From: Rhodocollybia butyracea
Lineage: Eukaryota > Basidiomycota > Agaricomycetes > Agaricales > Omphalotaceae
Direction of reading: 5' to 3'
Assembly: GCA_015501585.1 (NCBI GenBank)
Contig: JADNRY010000020.1
Span: forward strand, 186,001-250,000
Length of the DNA: 64,000 nt
The position numbers and the translations under genes were made by a program. The notes beneath the pieces are model-generated. The model ran no database searches. It was given only the letters and a program-made list of their open reading frames with translations, and had not been told where the DNA came from. This document shows, in pieces, positions 48,778 through 60,926 of this stretch. Numbering within the stretch: position 1 is the stretch's first letter; each line of letters starts with the position of its first letter.

Positions 48778-49840
48778 ATGACCTCACTATCTGAAGCGCG
48801 CACTTTCAACTCGTCCTACAATCCGACCTACATTCCAGTCGCAGTATTCCTAGGGGGAACCGGTGGAATCGCGGCATCTACTGCAGAGCTTTTGTCTAGG
48901 TACACAAACGGCAAACTCCATGTCATCATAGCTGGCAGAAACCGCGTAGACGGAGCTCGAGTCCTTGAATCGCTTGTGAAGCCTCTAGAGCATCAAACAC
49001 CCACCTCGGAACTCTTGCGAGAGTTTGTATTTTGTGACGCGTCGAGTTTAACAAGCGTCCACAATGCAGGCGAAGCAATCTCCAAGCTGCTCACCGAACG
49101 CTTGCCAGATTCAAAGCCGAGAATCAACTTTCTGGTTTTTTCTGCGCCATATTTCAACCTCACTAGCAGTTCTGAAACTGTAGATGGTCTTGATCGTCAG
49201 CTCGTGATGCGATATTATCACCGGTTTAAAATGACACATGAGCTGATGCCTCTCCTGCGCGTCGCTCGCGATGAAGGGCAGGATGCGAAGGTTTTGTCGA
49301 TCCTGGCCTCTGGGTTCAACGCTTCCTTTGATTCTAACGACTTCGGGTTCAAGAACCTTGGAGTCTTTGGACAGTATACCAAGGCTTTTCGAACTGCTTT
49401 TGCTAGCGCGGCCTATATGGACATTATAATCGAGGTAAATGTGGTTTAGCTCCATACATCCGTCCTTTAACAACTGTGTCATATCTTAGGAATTTGCCTC
49501 TCGCGAGCGAGGAATTTCTTTCACCAATTTGTATCCGGGCGTAGTACGAACTGCTCAGTGGGACTGGGTATTCCAAGGGCACTGGCTGTTCACGCCTTTC
49601 AGACAGTTTCTTGACCTCTTTCTGAATAGTATGTCAGTTGAAGACAGCGCAGAATGGGTGCTTTTTTCCCTTTTAGATGCTAAACCAGAAGGAAAAGGCT
49701 TTTATCGTAGGGGTGAGCACGGCGAAGAGTATAATCCTGGGGAGTTTGACAGCCACGCGCGTAAAGTAGTTCGCGAGCAGCTGTTCGATCACTCTATCTT
49801 AGAAACTCGAGCTGAGGAACTAGTAGGTAGTTTTCCATAG
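48778..49840 (+). CDS. NAD(P)-binding SDR, retinol-dehydrogenase-like
   Basis: 335-aa oxidoreductase, two exons (48778-49434 and 49490-49840). N-terminal Rossmann motif VAVFLGGTGGIAASTAELL (TGGxxG variant), then HVIIAGRNRVDGARVLE, VFCDASSLTSV and INFLVFSAPYF in place of the NAG motif. The active site is less canonical: KVLSILASGFN and FGQYTKAFRTAF (YxxxxF, no clear YxxxK), as in several fungal SDR-like proteins of metabolite clusters. Exon 2 reads SFTNLYPGVVRTAQWDW. It sits at the left edge of the reductase/prenyltransferase group; the substrate cannot be predicted. Confidence 0.8.
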
Positions 49841-50111
49841 TGCTGGGGGTGGTTGTGTTGTATTCAACTGTACAGTAAAATTTTCAACTTCATAGGGCGT
49901 CGTCATTACTGATCCACCTAGGAACCCGCAGCAGTACCTTTGGTTCAAGTAGCATCGATACCACCTCTAAGTGAAACGGCTCTGGTGTTCGAATAAAGAA
50001 TTTCGTTCTATGTACACGACTACCACGAAATCGAGAGTATTACTCTACTTGCTTATCATACCAGATACTTTCTTCTACTCTTCGACTCGTTCTATAAGAT
50101 TCGAGCGACAT

Positions 50112-51237
50112 CTAAACGTACTCCGTGAATCCAAGGTTGCCCCATCCAGTCCAGTTGGGGTGGCAAGCGCGGAACGAAGCGGTCTTGGCAATACTGTTGA
50201 GCTCGTCAACATCGGCGGAGTCGATGTCAATGATAGTAGCATTGGCTGTGAATAAATAGTGGTTTAGCATCATCCAACTTTGGGAAAACCTAAGGGAGGA
50301 CGCACCAAGGATACGATCGTTCGTGACAGATTTAGGCAGAACTACGAGGACGATTTAGCGAGGGGTAGTGAATATTATTTGAAGGCAATCAAAAACATTA
50401 AGTTGAATACGTACCATTGACATTCTTTCGATTTGCTTGCAGCGAAATCAAGATAGTTCCCGGCGCAACTCCGTATTTTTTCGCCAGCTTCAGAACGACC
50501 TCGTTCTTCAACAAGGGCGCACCTTCAGATCCTAGCGGCGAGTACGCAGTCACGGCGATACCTTTGCTAACGCATAAATCTACGACAGCCTGTTGAGGGC
50601 AAGACGGATGGAGCTCGATTTGATTCGTAGCAGGGACAACGGAACTGTTGGCGAGGAGACGGTTGAGGTACTCGACGGAAAAGTTGGAGACACCGATAGC
50701 TTTGATTTTGTCTGGGTGGGATTTGTAAAGCTTTTCCATCTCGTGCCAGGTGTCCAGCCAATCGATGGACTTGTCGGCTTTACCGTCGGTAGTCATGGGA
50801 GCTGGCCAGTGCATGAGCCCTGAGAGGTATGTATATCAGTATAAAGAGCTGAACTAGAAACGGCTAGCCTTACAAAGGTCAAGGTAAGGCGTGTCAAGCT
50901 GCGCCAGCGAGTACTCCAAAGCCTCTTTGGGGCGGCCCATATCGGGATTGTTCAATTTAGTGGTCAAAAAGATTTCGTTACGTGGGACACCAGATTTTTT
51001 GAGTCCCTGGCCAACTTCTGCTTCGTTTCCGTACGCAGTAGCGGTGTCGATGTTACGATATCCATGTTCGAGCGCGTATTGGACCGCGTGCTCGACTTGG
51101 CCAGGTTTGGAACGCCAGGTCCCTGTCAGGGCCGTATAAATTCCAATACTGGGCAATCAATAAAATGAAATCTTACCGAGGCCAACAGTAGGCATTTCTG
51201 CGCCAGTGTTAAGTTTGATGTGTTTGCTAGCAGGCAT
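50112..51237 (-). CDS. Aldo-keto reductase (GCY1/YPR1-like)
   Basis: NADPH-dependent carbonyl reductase with a TIM-barrel fold. Start MPASKHIKLNTGAEMPTVGLG; the first intron (GTAAGATTTC...GACAG) restores GLGTWRSKPGQVEHAV. The active-site tetrad can be followed: Asp in NIDTATAYGNEAEVG, Tyr in the same segment, Lys in IFLTTKLNNPD and His in LMHWPAP. The signature KIKAIGVSNFSVEYLNRLL and the cofactor region ITAYSPLGSEGAPL / TVLPKSV are present. It ends WTGWGNLGFTEYV, the stop being CTA at 50112-50114 on the + strand. Such enzymes reduce aldehydes to alcohols. It is divergent from the UbiA gene, and the neighbouring adenylate-forming reductase produces an aldehyde. Confidence 0.9.
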
Positions 51238-52686
51238 GGTCGTGGTTGTGGAAAAAGAAAAACACGTAGACACGCTTTTTATTGGCTGACTACGACAAAA
51301 AAAAACAGGTACCAGCTGGCAACGGCGGACCGCGACGAGAAAATTTAATCGATAAGAATTTGTGACGTCAGGGAACAAGTATAAGGCTAATCTTCAATTG
51401 ATGTCCGAATAAACCCCGAAAAGCCGTTCGTGGCCGTTCGTGATAAAGGATCCCAGAGAACATGCAGAACTAACAATATGAGGAGGCCCTATTTTCCGGT
51501 GGTTTCAAAAGAATTGCACCTCCCACTGAATCTGATTGGGGAGCTATAGTAGCGCTTGGATTCCGACATCACCATTACGCACCTCCCGTCTGCTAGTAGA
51601 ACTAAAAGTAGATGGTCTGGATTCTCGAGACTATATCATTGCTGTGGCCATTAACCGTAACACTTAAGTATCTCTGTTAAGGAATGGCCACTGGTCATTC
51701 CTTAAATAGGGATACCTATAGCCTCCTTCCTGCCGTTGGTACGCTTTTTCCCAAGGCTGCTAATATGTACAGGCGGGTAGAGGCTCGGCACATATTTCAT
51801 TCCTCGGTTCCCTTTGTGCTTGGCGACGGATGTCAAAGAGGGCTCATACAGTCCATACGGTAAATCCCCTTATTGGATGGATTACATGGTACTAGGTTCG
51901 TCGAGCCCAAATTCCCCTTCAGATAGGGATGGTCCGGAGCAATCCCATTTCCTGAGGGAACGCGAGCACTGAGTACTGAGATTTTACCTTGGGGGAAAAC
52001 TAGGTGGGGTGAGGGAGCGGTGAAGGTTTGAGCTGCCTTGAGTTCGGTGTCAAAACTAATTCTCACGAAGATCAAGCAGAGATTTCTATACTGAGCCCCG
52101 ATCTGCTCGGGACGCATTAGGGCGCGTCTTGATACTAACTAGTAAGGACTTGATTAAACATAAGTAATTATGAGTGTTTACTACATTGTTACTACATATT
52201 CAGAGCCAAGGAGTAACCTTTCTAAATCGTAATATGAGAGTTTCCGAAACGTTGTGCGCTAATACTAAATAGTCCAGTCTTGCAGCAACGTGGAATGAAC
52301 ATGTGTATGAGGATCGCTTCAGTAGAAGCTGTCGGCGGTTACAGCTTACCACTCTCTAGAATGCCAACAAGCTCACACATTTATGCTGGAGGACAGCTCA
52401 TAGAAGTCCTGACCCTCTCGGGAAGTATTTTCCATCTGCCCGGTCTCAGCTGCCGTCCAAAATCAGGCAAGTCGTTCCTCGAGGGGCGGATCTCTTTGAT
52501 TAATAAAATTTTCCTCGTCATACGGTCTCATACGGTACTCTCCGTACTCATTATGGGACCTAACCTAACTCAACCTAGCCCAACCTCTCCGGGTCCGAGA
52601 AGAGTTTCAACAACTTCTTTTTTAGTTTTCGTGAGTTGAGTAAGATATATAAACCGTCGTGGGCCATCTTTCCGTAATATTCACAG
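51238..52686. other. Divergent intergenic region AKR / UbiA
   Basis: 1.45 kb with no gene seen. It contains a hairpin at 51668-51715. An AGATATATAAA TATA-like box at about 52640-52650 lies some 40 bp before the UbiA ATG. Confidence 0.5.
51668..51715. repeat. Inverted repeat / hairpin
   Basis: Arms GTATCTCTGTTAAGGAATG and CATTCCTTAAATAGGGATAC pair over about 19 nt with two or three mismatches around a 9-nt loop. It could be a small transposon remnant or a regulatory structure. Confidence 0.6.
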
Positions 52687-53680
52687 ATGTCTCTCCTGAA
52701 AGTCTCCTATGATTCTCTCATTCACGAATTCGATGTCTTTCTCGAATTTTCTTGGAGAGACTGGTCTGCTTCTATCATCGCAGGCTCTATATTCTCCATT
52801 GGCGCGGCGAGGACGCTTCCTCGTTCACGGAGAATATTCCAAAGCTATCTTTTCCTTATCTTGTGGCTTACACCATACCTCTACTGGTTGGATCTCTCGA
52901 ACCAGATCACAGGTATCGAGGAGGACCGTATCAATAAACCTGATCGTCCCATACCTTCTCAGAAAGTCACGATTGTCGGGGCAAAAGTGCGGTGGGCACT
53001 TGCGCTGACAGTGTTTCTTTCCGTTGCAGTATATGAGCCCACTCTTCGACCAGAGACAATGTGTTGGGCTCTTACTGTGGCCTTACTTTGCGGAACGCCC
53101 CTTGGAAAACACTGGTTTTTTAAAAACTGTATTGCGATGGCCACTGGTGCATGGGCCCTCCTCCGTGGATCCTGGAAGGCAATCGCACCTTTGACGCCGC
53201 GCGCTGATCATTTTGTTCTCACTGTATCATTATGGACTGGCCTGCTAGCTTCAATACAAGATCTGCGAGATATAAAGGGCGACGCAGCAACTGGTCGAAA
53301 GACCTTACCTCTTGTTCTTGGCAGTTCAAGATGCAGATGGATAATGTCATTTTTCCTTATACCGGCATCTTTGTTGGTACTTTGGGAAGGTGAAATTCTG
53401 TCTATTGCTCCAGTCTCCCTCACAGCAGTCCACGCGTTTTTAGGCTATCGCGTTATGCAGGACAGAGGATATTATTATGATCATAAGACATACATGGTAC
53501 GTTTGGTTATATATACTTTCAGTCGCTTGAATCGATCCAGGTTCCAAACAGATTTTCACTTATATCTTTTGTCTAATTCTGGCTTCCACTGCACTCGAAG
53601 GACTAGATTTGAGTGAAAATGTCGCTATCATAGTCGACCATGTCAAAAGGTGGTCTTGGGTCACGACCCGGGTGCTTTAG
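52687..53680 (+). CDS. UbiA-type membrane prenyltransferase or terpene cyclase
   Basis: 312-aa integral membrane enzyme, about 8 TM helices. Exons 52687-53496 and 53552-53680; the acceptor at 53551 is chosen because it yields a further TM helix (MIFTYIFCLILASTAL) and a full-length C-terminus. First Asp-rich motif: N72-xxx-G76-xxx-D80-xxxxx-D86-RPIP (SNQITGIEEDRINKPDRPIP). Second motif: D192-xx-D195-x-KGD199 (QDLRDIKGDAATGRKTLP). These bind prenyl diphosphate through Mg2+. Fungal members either prenylate aromatic acids or cyclise farnesyl diphosphate (fumagillin-type UbiA cyclases); the sequence alone does not decide. A TATA-like box lies upstream, and the next gene on the same strand is the adenylate-forming reductase. 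Confidence 0.87.
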
Positions 53681-54189
53681 AACTTCTCTCTTCGGATGTA
53701 CTTGATCCCACAAGTATATATGCGTGGTTCGAATTCCGACGAAGCAGTGTCAAAGTCCTGATTCCCAAAATTGGGTAGTAGGATTGATCATATTGTACGA
53801 ACGAAGGTTTATAACGAAGACAGAGAGTGTGTCTAAGCTGGATGAATCTCTATCTGGCAGTTCGTCGTCGGATGTCCCTATTTCTAGTCTCTGAGGGAAA
53901 AAAGGACGCGAATGCAAGAGTGAATGAGCGAGTCCGACAATCCATTCATCTCCGATCCAGTTGCAAGCCTCCTCTTGAGTGCTTGAGCTTGAGGGTGTAA
54001 CAAGATCGCTCGGTCGTTATTCATTCAAGGCGGCCCGCACACTCGCCGCTTCAGCAAAATTCAACGGCAGATTCAGAACCGGAGATATTGGTACAACTTG
54101 AACCCGCTTGATTTAGATTGCCGTGGTCCAATAGATTAAATGTCGCTGCCTCAAAATCACACGTTTTGTCTCCCTCCCACCTCCCAACA
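53681..54189. other. Intergenic between UbiA and reductase genes
   Basis: 509 bp, no gene seen. A GGTTCGAATTCC at 53731 resembles a tRNA B-box but no tRNA fold surrounds it. Confidence 0.45.
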
Positions 54190-57100
54190 ATGGAGATTCC
54201 ATCCTTAAATCAGTCGACCACCATTCCCCAGCTCTTGCAACTCCATTATGAGCGCAAATCAGACCAGCCCTTATACGTCTTTGCGGAAGAAGGCAAGCAG
54301 CAGGTGACAGCAATCCAGTATTTGGAGTTTGTTCGCGCCTCTCACCGCGCTGCTCACCTCATACGACCAAATCGCTCTGGCCTGAGTGGGCAAGTAGTGG
54401 CCATCATGGCATTAGTGGATACAATTGTGTACACGGCAGTTGTCGCAGGATTGATAGAAGCTGGTTTAATTGCAAGTCTTTGCTGACCTTAATTATGAAT
54501 ACTTAATATTGATTTAACGATATGCCAGCCTCTCCTAATCTCACCTCGCAACACACCTTCTGCGGTGATTAACCTAATACAAAAAAGTGGGGCCACTCGT
54601 TTACTTACCACGAACCATACTTTGCATGATCTACTGGATAGGATAAAAGCTGAGATGATGTCTCTCCGCGATCCCTTGTATGATTTTGTCTTTGAAGAGG
54701 TGCCATCTCTCCAAGAACTATTCCCGAAGCTAGGAAAAGAAATACTGGAAGATCCTTTTGAAGCCTACCCGCCATCCTCGAAATATCCCGGCCCAGATGA
54801 TTGTGCCATCTATTTGCACTCGTCCGGGAGCACTGGGCTTCCAAAAGCAATCCCGCTTACTCACTCTATTATCTTGAAGTGCTGGGGCACAGGTGGTAAG
54901 GACGCCACGCAAGTTGCATTTGATACTTAAGGTCTGATAAGAGCTCTAGCTACTTCAACCGTATTTCACCAGCACGGTTTGCGAGTTGGTGGAATGTCAC
55001 TTCCGACATTCCATGCAATAGGCCTTTGGATTCAGCTTTTCATTCCTCTCCATACGGGAATAACAGTTGGCGTATATCCCCCAGTTGTAAGAAAATTGCA
55101 GGATACGCCATTCATGACAACCCCCGATTCTGTAATTGAGCACTTGCGGAGAACGAGATGCGATTCTTGTATGGCCATTCCCTCGATGATAAAGATATGG
55201 GCTCAGGAGCCATCTCACATAAATGTCTTGCGTTCGTTGAAAGTCTTGGTTAGTCTTTGTACTATCTAACTCTTTCGCTCATTGATAGTCTCTCAGATGT
55301 TTGGGGGTGGGTCTTTACCCCTTGCATCAGGTGATAATCTGGTTTCGAAAGGAGTCCATCTCCGTGCTCTCTATGGCGGTACTGAAATCGGTATACCTGT
55401 TACCTGGACTTTGGAAGACAGCGATGAGGATTGGGCCTGGCATAGATTTGGGGACAATGTTAATATTAGGTGGTTTGCTCAAGGAGATGGCAGCTTCGAG
55501 CTCCAGGTTTTAGTGAGTATCATAACCCTAATTGAATATTTCTGAACTCTAAGCTCTGTGCCGACCAGAACTCGGATACCTATCCTCCTGCTGTGAAAAA
55601 CCTCCGCGATATCAATGGATACGCAACTTCGGACCTTTGGTGGCCCCACCCTTCAAAAGATGGCTTGTGGTCAATGTATGTCAAACGGCTTTAGCATCTT
55701 CGGAAGATTGAGCTCACAGTAGGTATAGTGGTGGGCGTGTAGATGATGTCATTATCCACTCCTCAGGTGAGAAGACAGTCCCTGGACTATTTGAAGAGGT
55801 ACTTGGTGAAAGCCCCATGTGAGCCCTACTATATCACGAGTATTCTCTCTATTTAATTTTTCTAGAATTATTGGCTGCATCATGTTTGGGCAGCAACGCG
55901 ACCAGCCTGGAGTCCTTGTCGAGCCGTCCCCAGAAAATGTGATTGATTCTAATGATTTGGCGCAGGTCTCCAAGTTTCGCAACATGATATGGTATGGTAG
56001 TTGAATATTTGCTTTCGACAGTCAGTTTCTGATTTCTGTTGAATCAGGCCAGTGGTTGTTAAAGCTAATGAGATTGTCCCTGCGTTTAGTAGAGTATTTA
56101 AAGAAATGATCCTGATCACATCGCCTACAAAAGCGCTTCCACGATCCGGAAAAGGGACAGTCTTGCGGAAGGCAGCCTGCAAGGAATATGCCAAGGAAAT
56201 CGACCAAATGCACGTATTGCAGTTCTGTCTCCGTCTAATAAGTAGACAATTCTCATTCTGCTCTATTAGATATGACGCCGTAGAATTAAACATCACCAAC
56301 TCATCCGTAGGGCCTCTTTCGATCTGGAACATCACAACAGTGCAACACTGGCTGACGGAACAAGTGGAGGAGCTTTGTTATCACACGGTGGACCCATCCA
56401 GCAATCTTTTCGATCATGGTTTCGATAGGTGAGCTATAAACATTGGAATTCTAGTTATATTAAGACCTTCTAGCTTGTGTGCAACTATTCTTCGAGTACG
56501 GATCATCAACACTCTCCGTATTGGATCCAAAAGTGCTTTCTTTACCGCTGATATTGGGGCAATCGCAAACAATATGGTTTATATTAATCCCACAATCGCA
56601 AGTCTTGCGGGGACCATCATGGAGCTTATTCATGGGACGAATCAAACATTATTACATCCTAGTCACGAAGAGGTGATACAAGAAATGATAGCTCTCTACT
56701 CCCAAGGACTGAACTCACTGTTCAGTCCCACCTCCGATGCTAGCGTTTCTTCAGAAACTGTTGTACTCCTCACAGGATCCACTGGAAATCTGGGGGCTCA
56801 GATCCTGGCCGATCTACTTAAAGACAAGGCCGTCTCTTATGTATACACACTTAACCGCCCGTCCGCTACAAAATCGGTACAGCAGCGTCACCAGGAACGG
56901 TTCAAAGACCGAGACTTCGATTTGAATCTCTTGTCATCAGATAAATTGGTAACCTTGGAAGGGGAAACTTTTCACAGACAGTTAGGTTTACCAGACGCTG
57001 TTTATAATAAGGTAGATTTTATTGATTTCTACATCCGAATCTGACTTTGATCTCATAATCATGACACAGCTCCAACGTTGTTTGACCATGGTTATTCATA

Positions 57101-58176
57101 CTGCCTGGAAGTTGGATTTCAATCTGCCTCTGTCGTCTTTTGAACCCCTGGTTCATGGAACGCGCAACCTTATTGATCTGGCTTGCTCATCCTATTATGC
57201 ATCATCATTGCGGTTTCTATTCACATCGTCAATTGGAGCTGCCCAGTCATGGAAATCGAGCCTCATGGGACTTTACCCAGAGACTCTTGTCTTAGACCCA
57301 AAATATGCTGTTGGAGGTGGATATGGGGAAAGTAAATATATTACGGAAAGGGTTTGTTACCTCTGCTTAAACCCCACTTTCTCGGGTAACTGTTCACACA
57401 GATTTTGGCCAAGAGTGGTCTACATGCTTCATCCCTTCGGATTGGGTAAGGTTTTAATCTACAAAGTTGTGCCTATGTTACAATGTTTTTCCAATGTTTT
57501 TCTAGGCAAATTACAGGTGGAAATCCAAACGGAGCCTGGGCAATGAGTGACTGGGTACCAATTATCATAAAGTCCAGTCTGTCGCTGGGCATGCTTCCTG
57601 ATCACAGTGGAGTAAGTGCTTACTTACTCAATAAACAAACCAATTAAAATCTCCTCGTACTAGTCTGTCTCATGGGTCCCTACAAATACCATTTCTAGGG
57701 CTATACTTGATATAGGATTTGCTGAAGAGAATCCTCCCATGGCAATAAACCTTGTACACCCTCATCCAGTTCCCTGGTCAAGTTTGATGGAGTCCATTAG
57801 GGAATCATTAATCATAGCAAAGCATCTCCCTTACGATGCTTTGAGAATGGTTTCATTTCACAAGTGGCTTCAAGCTCTGGAAACAGCCTCTGCCAGCGCA
57901 ACGTTGGAAACGTTAAGGGATATTGTGTGTTCTAATTGCTATCAACTATTGTTCTTACTAAACTTCGTGTACTTATTCCAGCCTGCGGCTAAAATCATTG
58001 AATTCCTCCGCACTCTGGGTGAGTTCAATGAAGAAGCCCCAGAAACAGAAGTTGGCGGTCTTTCACTTGCCACAGACCATATCCAACGCATAAGCCAGCA
58101 AATGAGGGAGCTGGAACCCATTGGGTCACACGAAGCAAATCTTTGGGTAGAATACTGGGTACAGCATGGAATTTGA
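54190..58176 (+). CDS. Adenylate-forming reductase (A-T-R, NRPS-like)
   Basis: Three-domain carboxylic acid reductase of about 1,000 aa: activates an acid as AMP ester, loads it on a phosphopantetheine arm, then releases it as aldehyde with NADPH. A domain: IYLHSSGSTGLPKAIPLTH (A3 core, about 54821), LRALYGGTEIG (A5) and TSDLWWPHPSKDG then GRVDDVIIHSSGEKTVP (A7/A8). T domain: NLFDHGFDSL, the phosphopantetheine Ser codon split by intron 56429-56474. R domain: VVLLTGSTGNLGAQIL (NADPH), VIHTAWKLDFNLPL, FLFTSSIGAAQSW (Ser) and GYGESKYITER (YxxxK). First intron 54472-54528 has a GC donor (GCAAGT), joining EAGLI to PLLISPRN. An intron near 56212 is ambiguous (GC or weak GT donor). No stop interrupts the model. 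Substrate unknown. Confidence 0.9.
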
Positions 58177-60926
58177 CCTTATTATGAGGCGCCTGATATG
58201 ATATGTATTCTGAAATATTATGTTCGTGCCTGTTTCCTGGAAAGTTTTTTGACTATTTCAAATGATTAGATTGTAGAGTAAGATTTCAGCAATATGAAAA
58301 CGCTTTGAATTCAGCTTTGGTGGTGGTGTAATGTCGGACTTCGTAGGTCTTTCCCTTCTATAGTCGGCGCAAAAGTAAGCCAAAGCAAAAAAAAAATTCA
58401 ATTACTATACTTACCGGACGAGTCTATATCGCCACCAGATGCAAAGCCATCATCCTCCAACTCATCCTCTGAGTCCTGATCTCCAATTTCTCTTCTTCCA
58501 AGTTCGAACGGAGCTCAGTGGTGTTGGAAGCAGCTCTGAAGCAGGCTTCTGAGATCTAGCTGGAATTTTGACATGAAGACCCGAGATGCGGCAGAGCCCT
58601 TTTCAGGGAAGATATTTGGGTGGATTGTGAGCTGGCAGGACGTCTTTACTACCTGACCTTGCTTTTTTCCGAATCCGGATGCTGCGACGTTGATTCTTTT
58701 GATTCCCTATACCTTTGTAAGTGAGGCGCCACACCAGTTCAACACATCCTGTGTTCTCCAAATTTCATGAAAATTCAGGATTTTTGGGTCATGCCCCTAT
58801 AATTCCTTGCAAATCCAACCGTTAGTTGTTCATGTATAAACTGCTTGAGTGGTACGTGTTTTGTGAGCAAATTTTACGAAAACAGGTCACAAAAACAGTC
58901 CAAGTTTCATACTTCTTTTGCTTCTTCCCTAGTACTATCTATTCTACAGCGTAATAAAAAAGACTTGGAGTATATTGTCCAGAATTGCGCGAGATATTCG
59001 TGTTGGAAGGTGGCCTTTATGTGTAAGCAAAAATCTGTCCGTGCGTATAATATTTGTAATAACGGTGACGATCGGAACGCCCAAGCGCCTGTTCCTGCTT
59101 ACATTGAGGAATACCAAGGCAGTCCAACAGCAAACTCCGCTCTATAGTTACCTTTGGCCACTGAACGGTTCAAAAACCCTAACCATTCACAGGACATCAA
59201 ATCGTAACCATTCACCCTGGTCCTGAATTGGCACCCGGCTCACTCGAGTAAACCATTTAGCTGGGGTTACTATTTGCAGCTCCGAAGACACAGCCTGGAA
59301 CTTCAATATTCAATTGAAGCTACTTATTATCTGTGGTGTCTTTGTCATTCCACCGAAACAAATGGAAACAAATGCATATTTGTGTTACGCCTAGTACTCA
59401 GTTCGAGCTTTTGGATACAAGCTACATAATTTAGTCGATCCTGTTTGTTTTTCAAGCAGTTCGCAGATGGATTGTAATGCATCTTGATATGTTGGTCAGT
59501 GGCGTCCTGTACTAGCTTCGAGTGCTCATCAAGCCTCCTCAACAGATTCTACCCAGCCGGTTTCTTTAGCCAAAACTTGTCGTCCACCCGCTTCCAGGCA
59601 AACTAGATCGATCTTGGATCATTTAACTCGCACTGAACGTCACTATGCGCATCAGATACCATGTGCATCCCCGTGCAGCTGTAACCTGCGCCTCCTTCAA
59701 ACCGCCGGATGACCTTCATGCTTCAAGTGCTTTGTTCGCCATTGGGAGCCATTTGTCACAACATTTTTCATTTCTTTCACTCAGTACTCGATCAAGTCTT
59801 CCATTGCCCCAGGGTTTCCGGTTGTGCTATGGCAAGGTGCTGGCTATACTTTGTCAACACGATAACTCCGCTGATTCTATGTACCACGAGCGCGGCTCGA
59901 ACCTCGGAGCTGCTCTCGTTGAGGCGCCTAGCAATCAAATTTCAAAGCCATTCCTGTACTTCACAGTCGGTTTATCGACTCCATTTGTGCAATCGCCTGG
60001 TACTCACCGTCACTCTGGTAGTTAACTGATTCACTGGCAGGTTGACCCACAAGGTACATCTTCGACTGCCCATCCCATGAACAAACTCCGTAGATGGGGA
60101 CAATGTTTTAAAAGGGTGGTCCTGGGACCTGGTACCTTACTGTGACTCGATTGCTCTATTCACTTGTATGCGAGATGTGATTACGGTGGCGCAACTAAGG
60201 ATCCCTGCGAGTCGGACTACTTGACCCGGTAATAGGGAGAAACCAATGTAGGAATTTGAGAAGACTGGTGGTACAAAGATCGCCACCGTATCGTATTTCT
60301 GTCAACTCTTGGCACGCCTGCTTGTTTGCTGCCAGAGCTCGAGGGTTGGCTCAACTTTTACAAAAGAGGGTTCTGTTTCCTCGCGCTTTCACCTACGTCG
60401 ACTTGATTCACTTGATTCACTATGTGTGTAGGGAGGACTATTATGCAAAGCTCTGGACTTGCAAGTTTTTCGGAGTGCGGTTGCTGGTTGTCACTCATGC
60501 TTCAGGACTACACGAGTTTGCCTTTCTGTAGGACCACGTAATACAATACTTCTCAGTGCTGTACGCCACGATCACACGACATTTAGTGCCGCTTACCATC
60601 TCACTAGCCTATAGGCTGGACCCTTATGATCTAGATACCCATACGCTCGTGAAACCCGAGCTTCTGGGTAATTCCTAGGTACTGGCTCCTCTACTGAACG
60701 TATAGAACAAACTGAGGTCGCCACGCATTGATTCAATGGTGTCACAGGGCTGACTGTCTCTAACAACCGACAATTTAGTTGTATCGCCTCCTGTAAGCGG
60801 ATACGTAACACGATTTCTGTGGTCGTACTTATTCACCAGCATATAGTCTCATCGTTTCTTCCCTGTCTCTTTTACACCCTCACCTGTTCTATACTTCCAG
60901 CCAAGGCTGCTGCGCCATCCACCGAA
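58177..60926. other. 2.7-kb gene-poor region
   Basis: No convincing gene. It contains a coding-like relic on the minus strand (58400-58690). Several 90-130 codon open stretches (for example 59645-60025) have no recognisable domain or splice structure. Confidence 0.5.
58400..58690 (-). pseudogene. Coding-like relic with an internal stop
   Basis: The minus strand reads GFGKKQGQVVKTSCQLTIHP, NIFPEKGSAASRVFMSKFQL, DLRSLLQSCFQHH, then a stop and, in the same frame, REIGDQDSEDELEDDGFASG. Codon-like composition and an acidic tail suggest a former exon, possibly transposon-derived; family not recognised. Confidence 0.3.

Noticed and set aside
53720..53760. tRNA B-box-like GGTTCGAATTCC
   Set aside because: No A-box at the right distance and no cloverleaf arms around it.
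59645..60029. Two overlapping open frames of 106-126 codons
   Set aside because: No domain, odd composition and no splice structure; probably chance.
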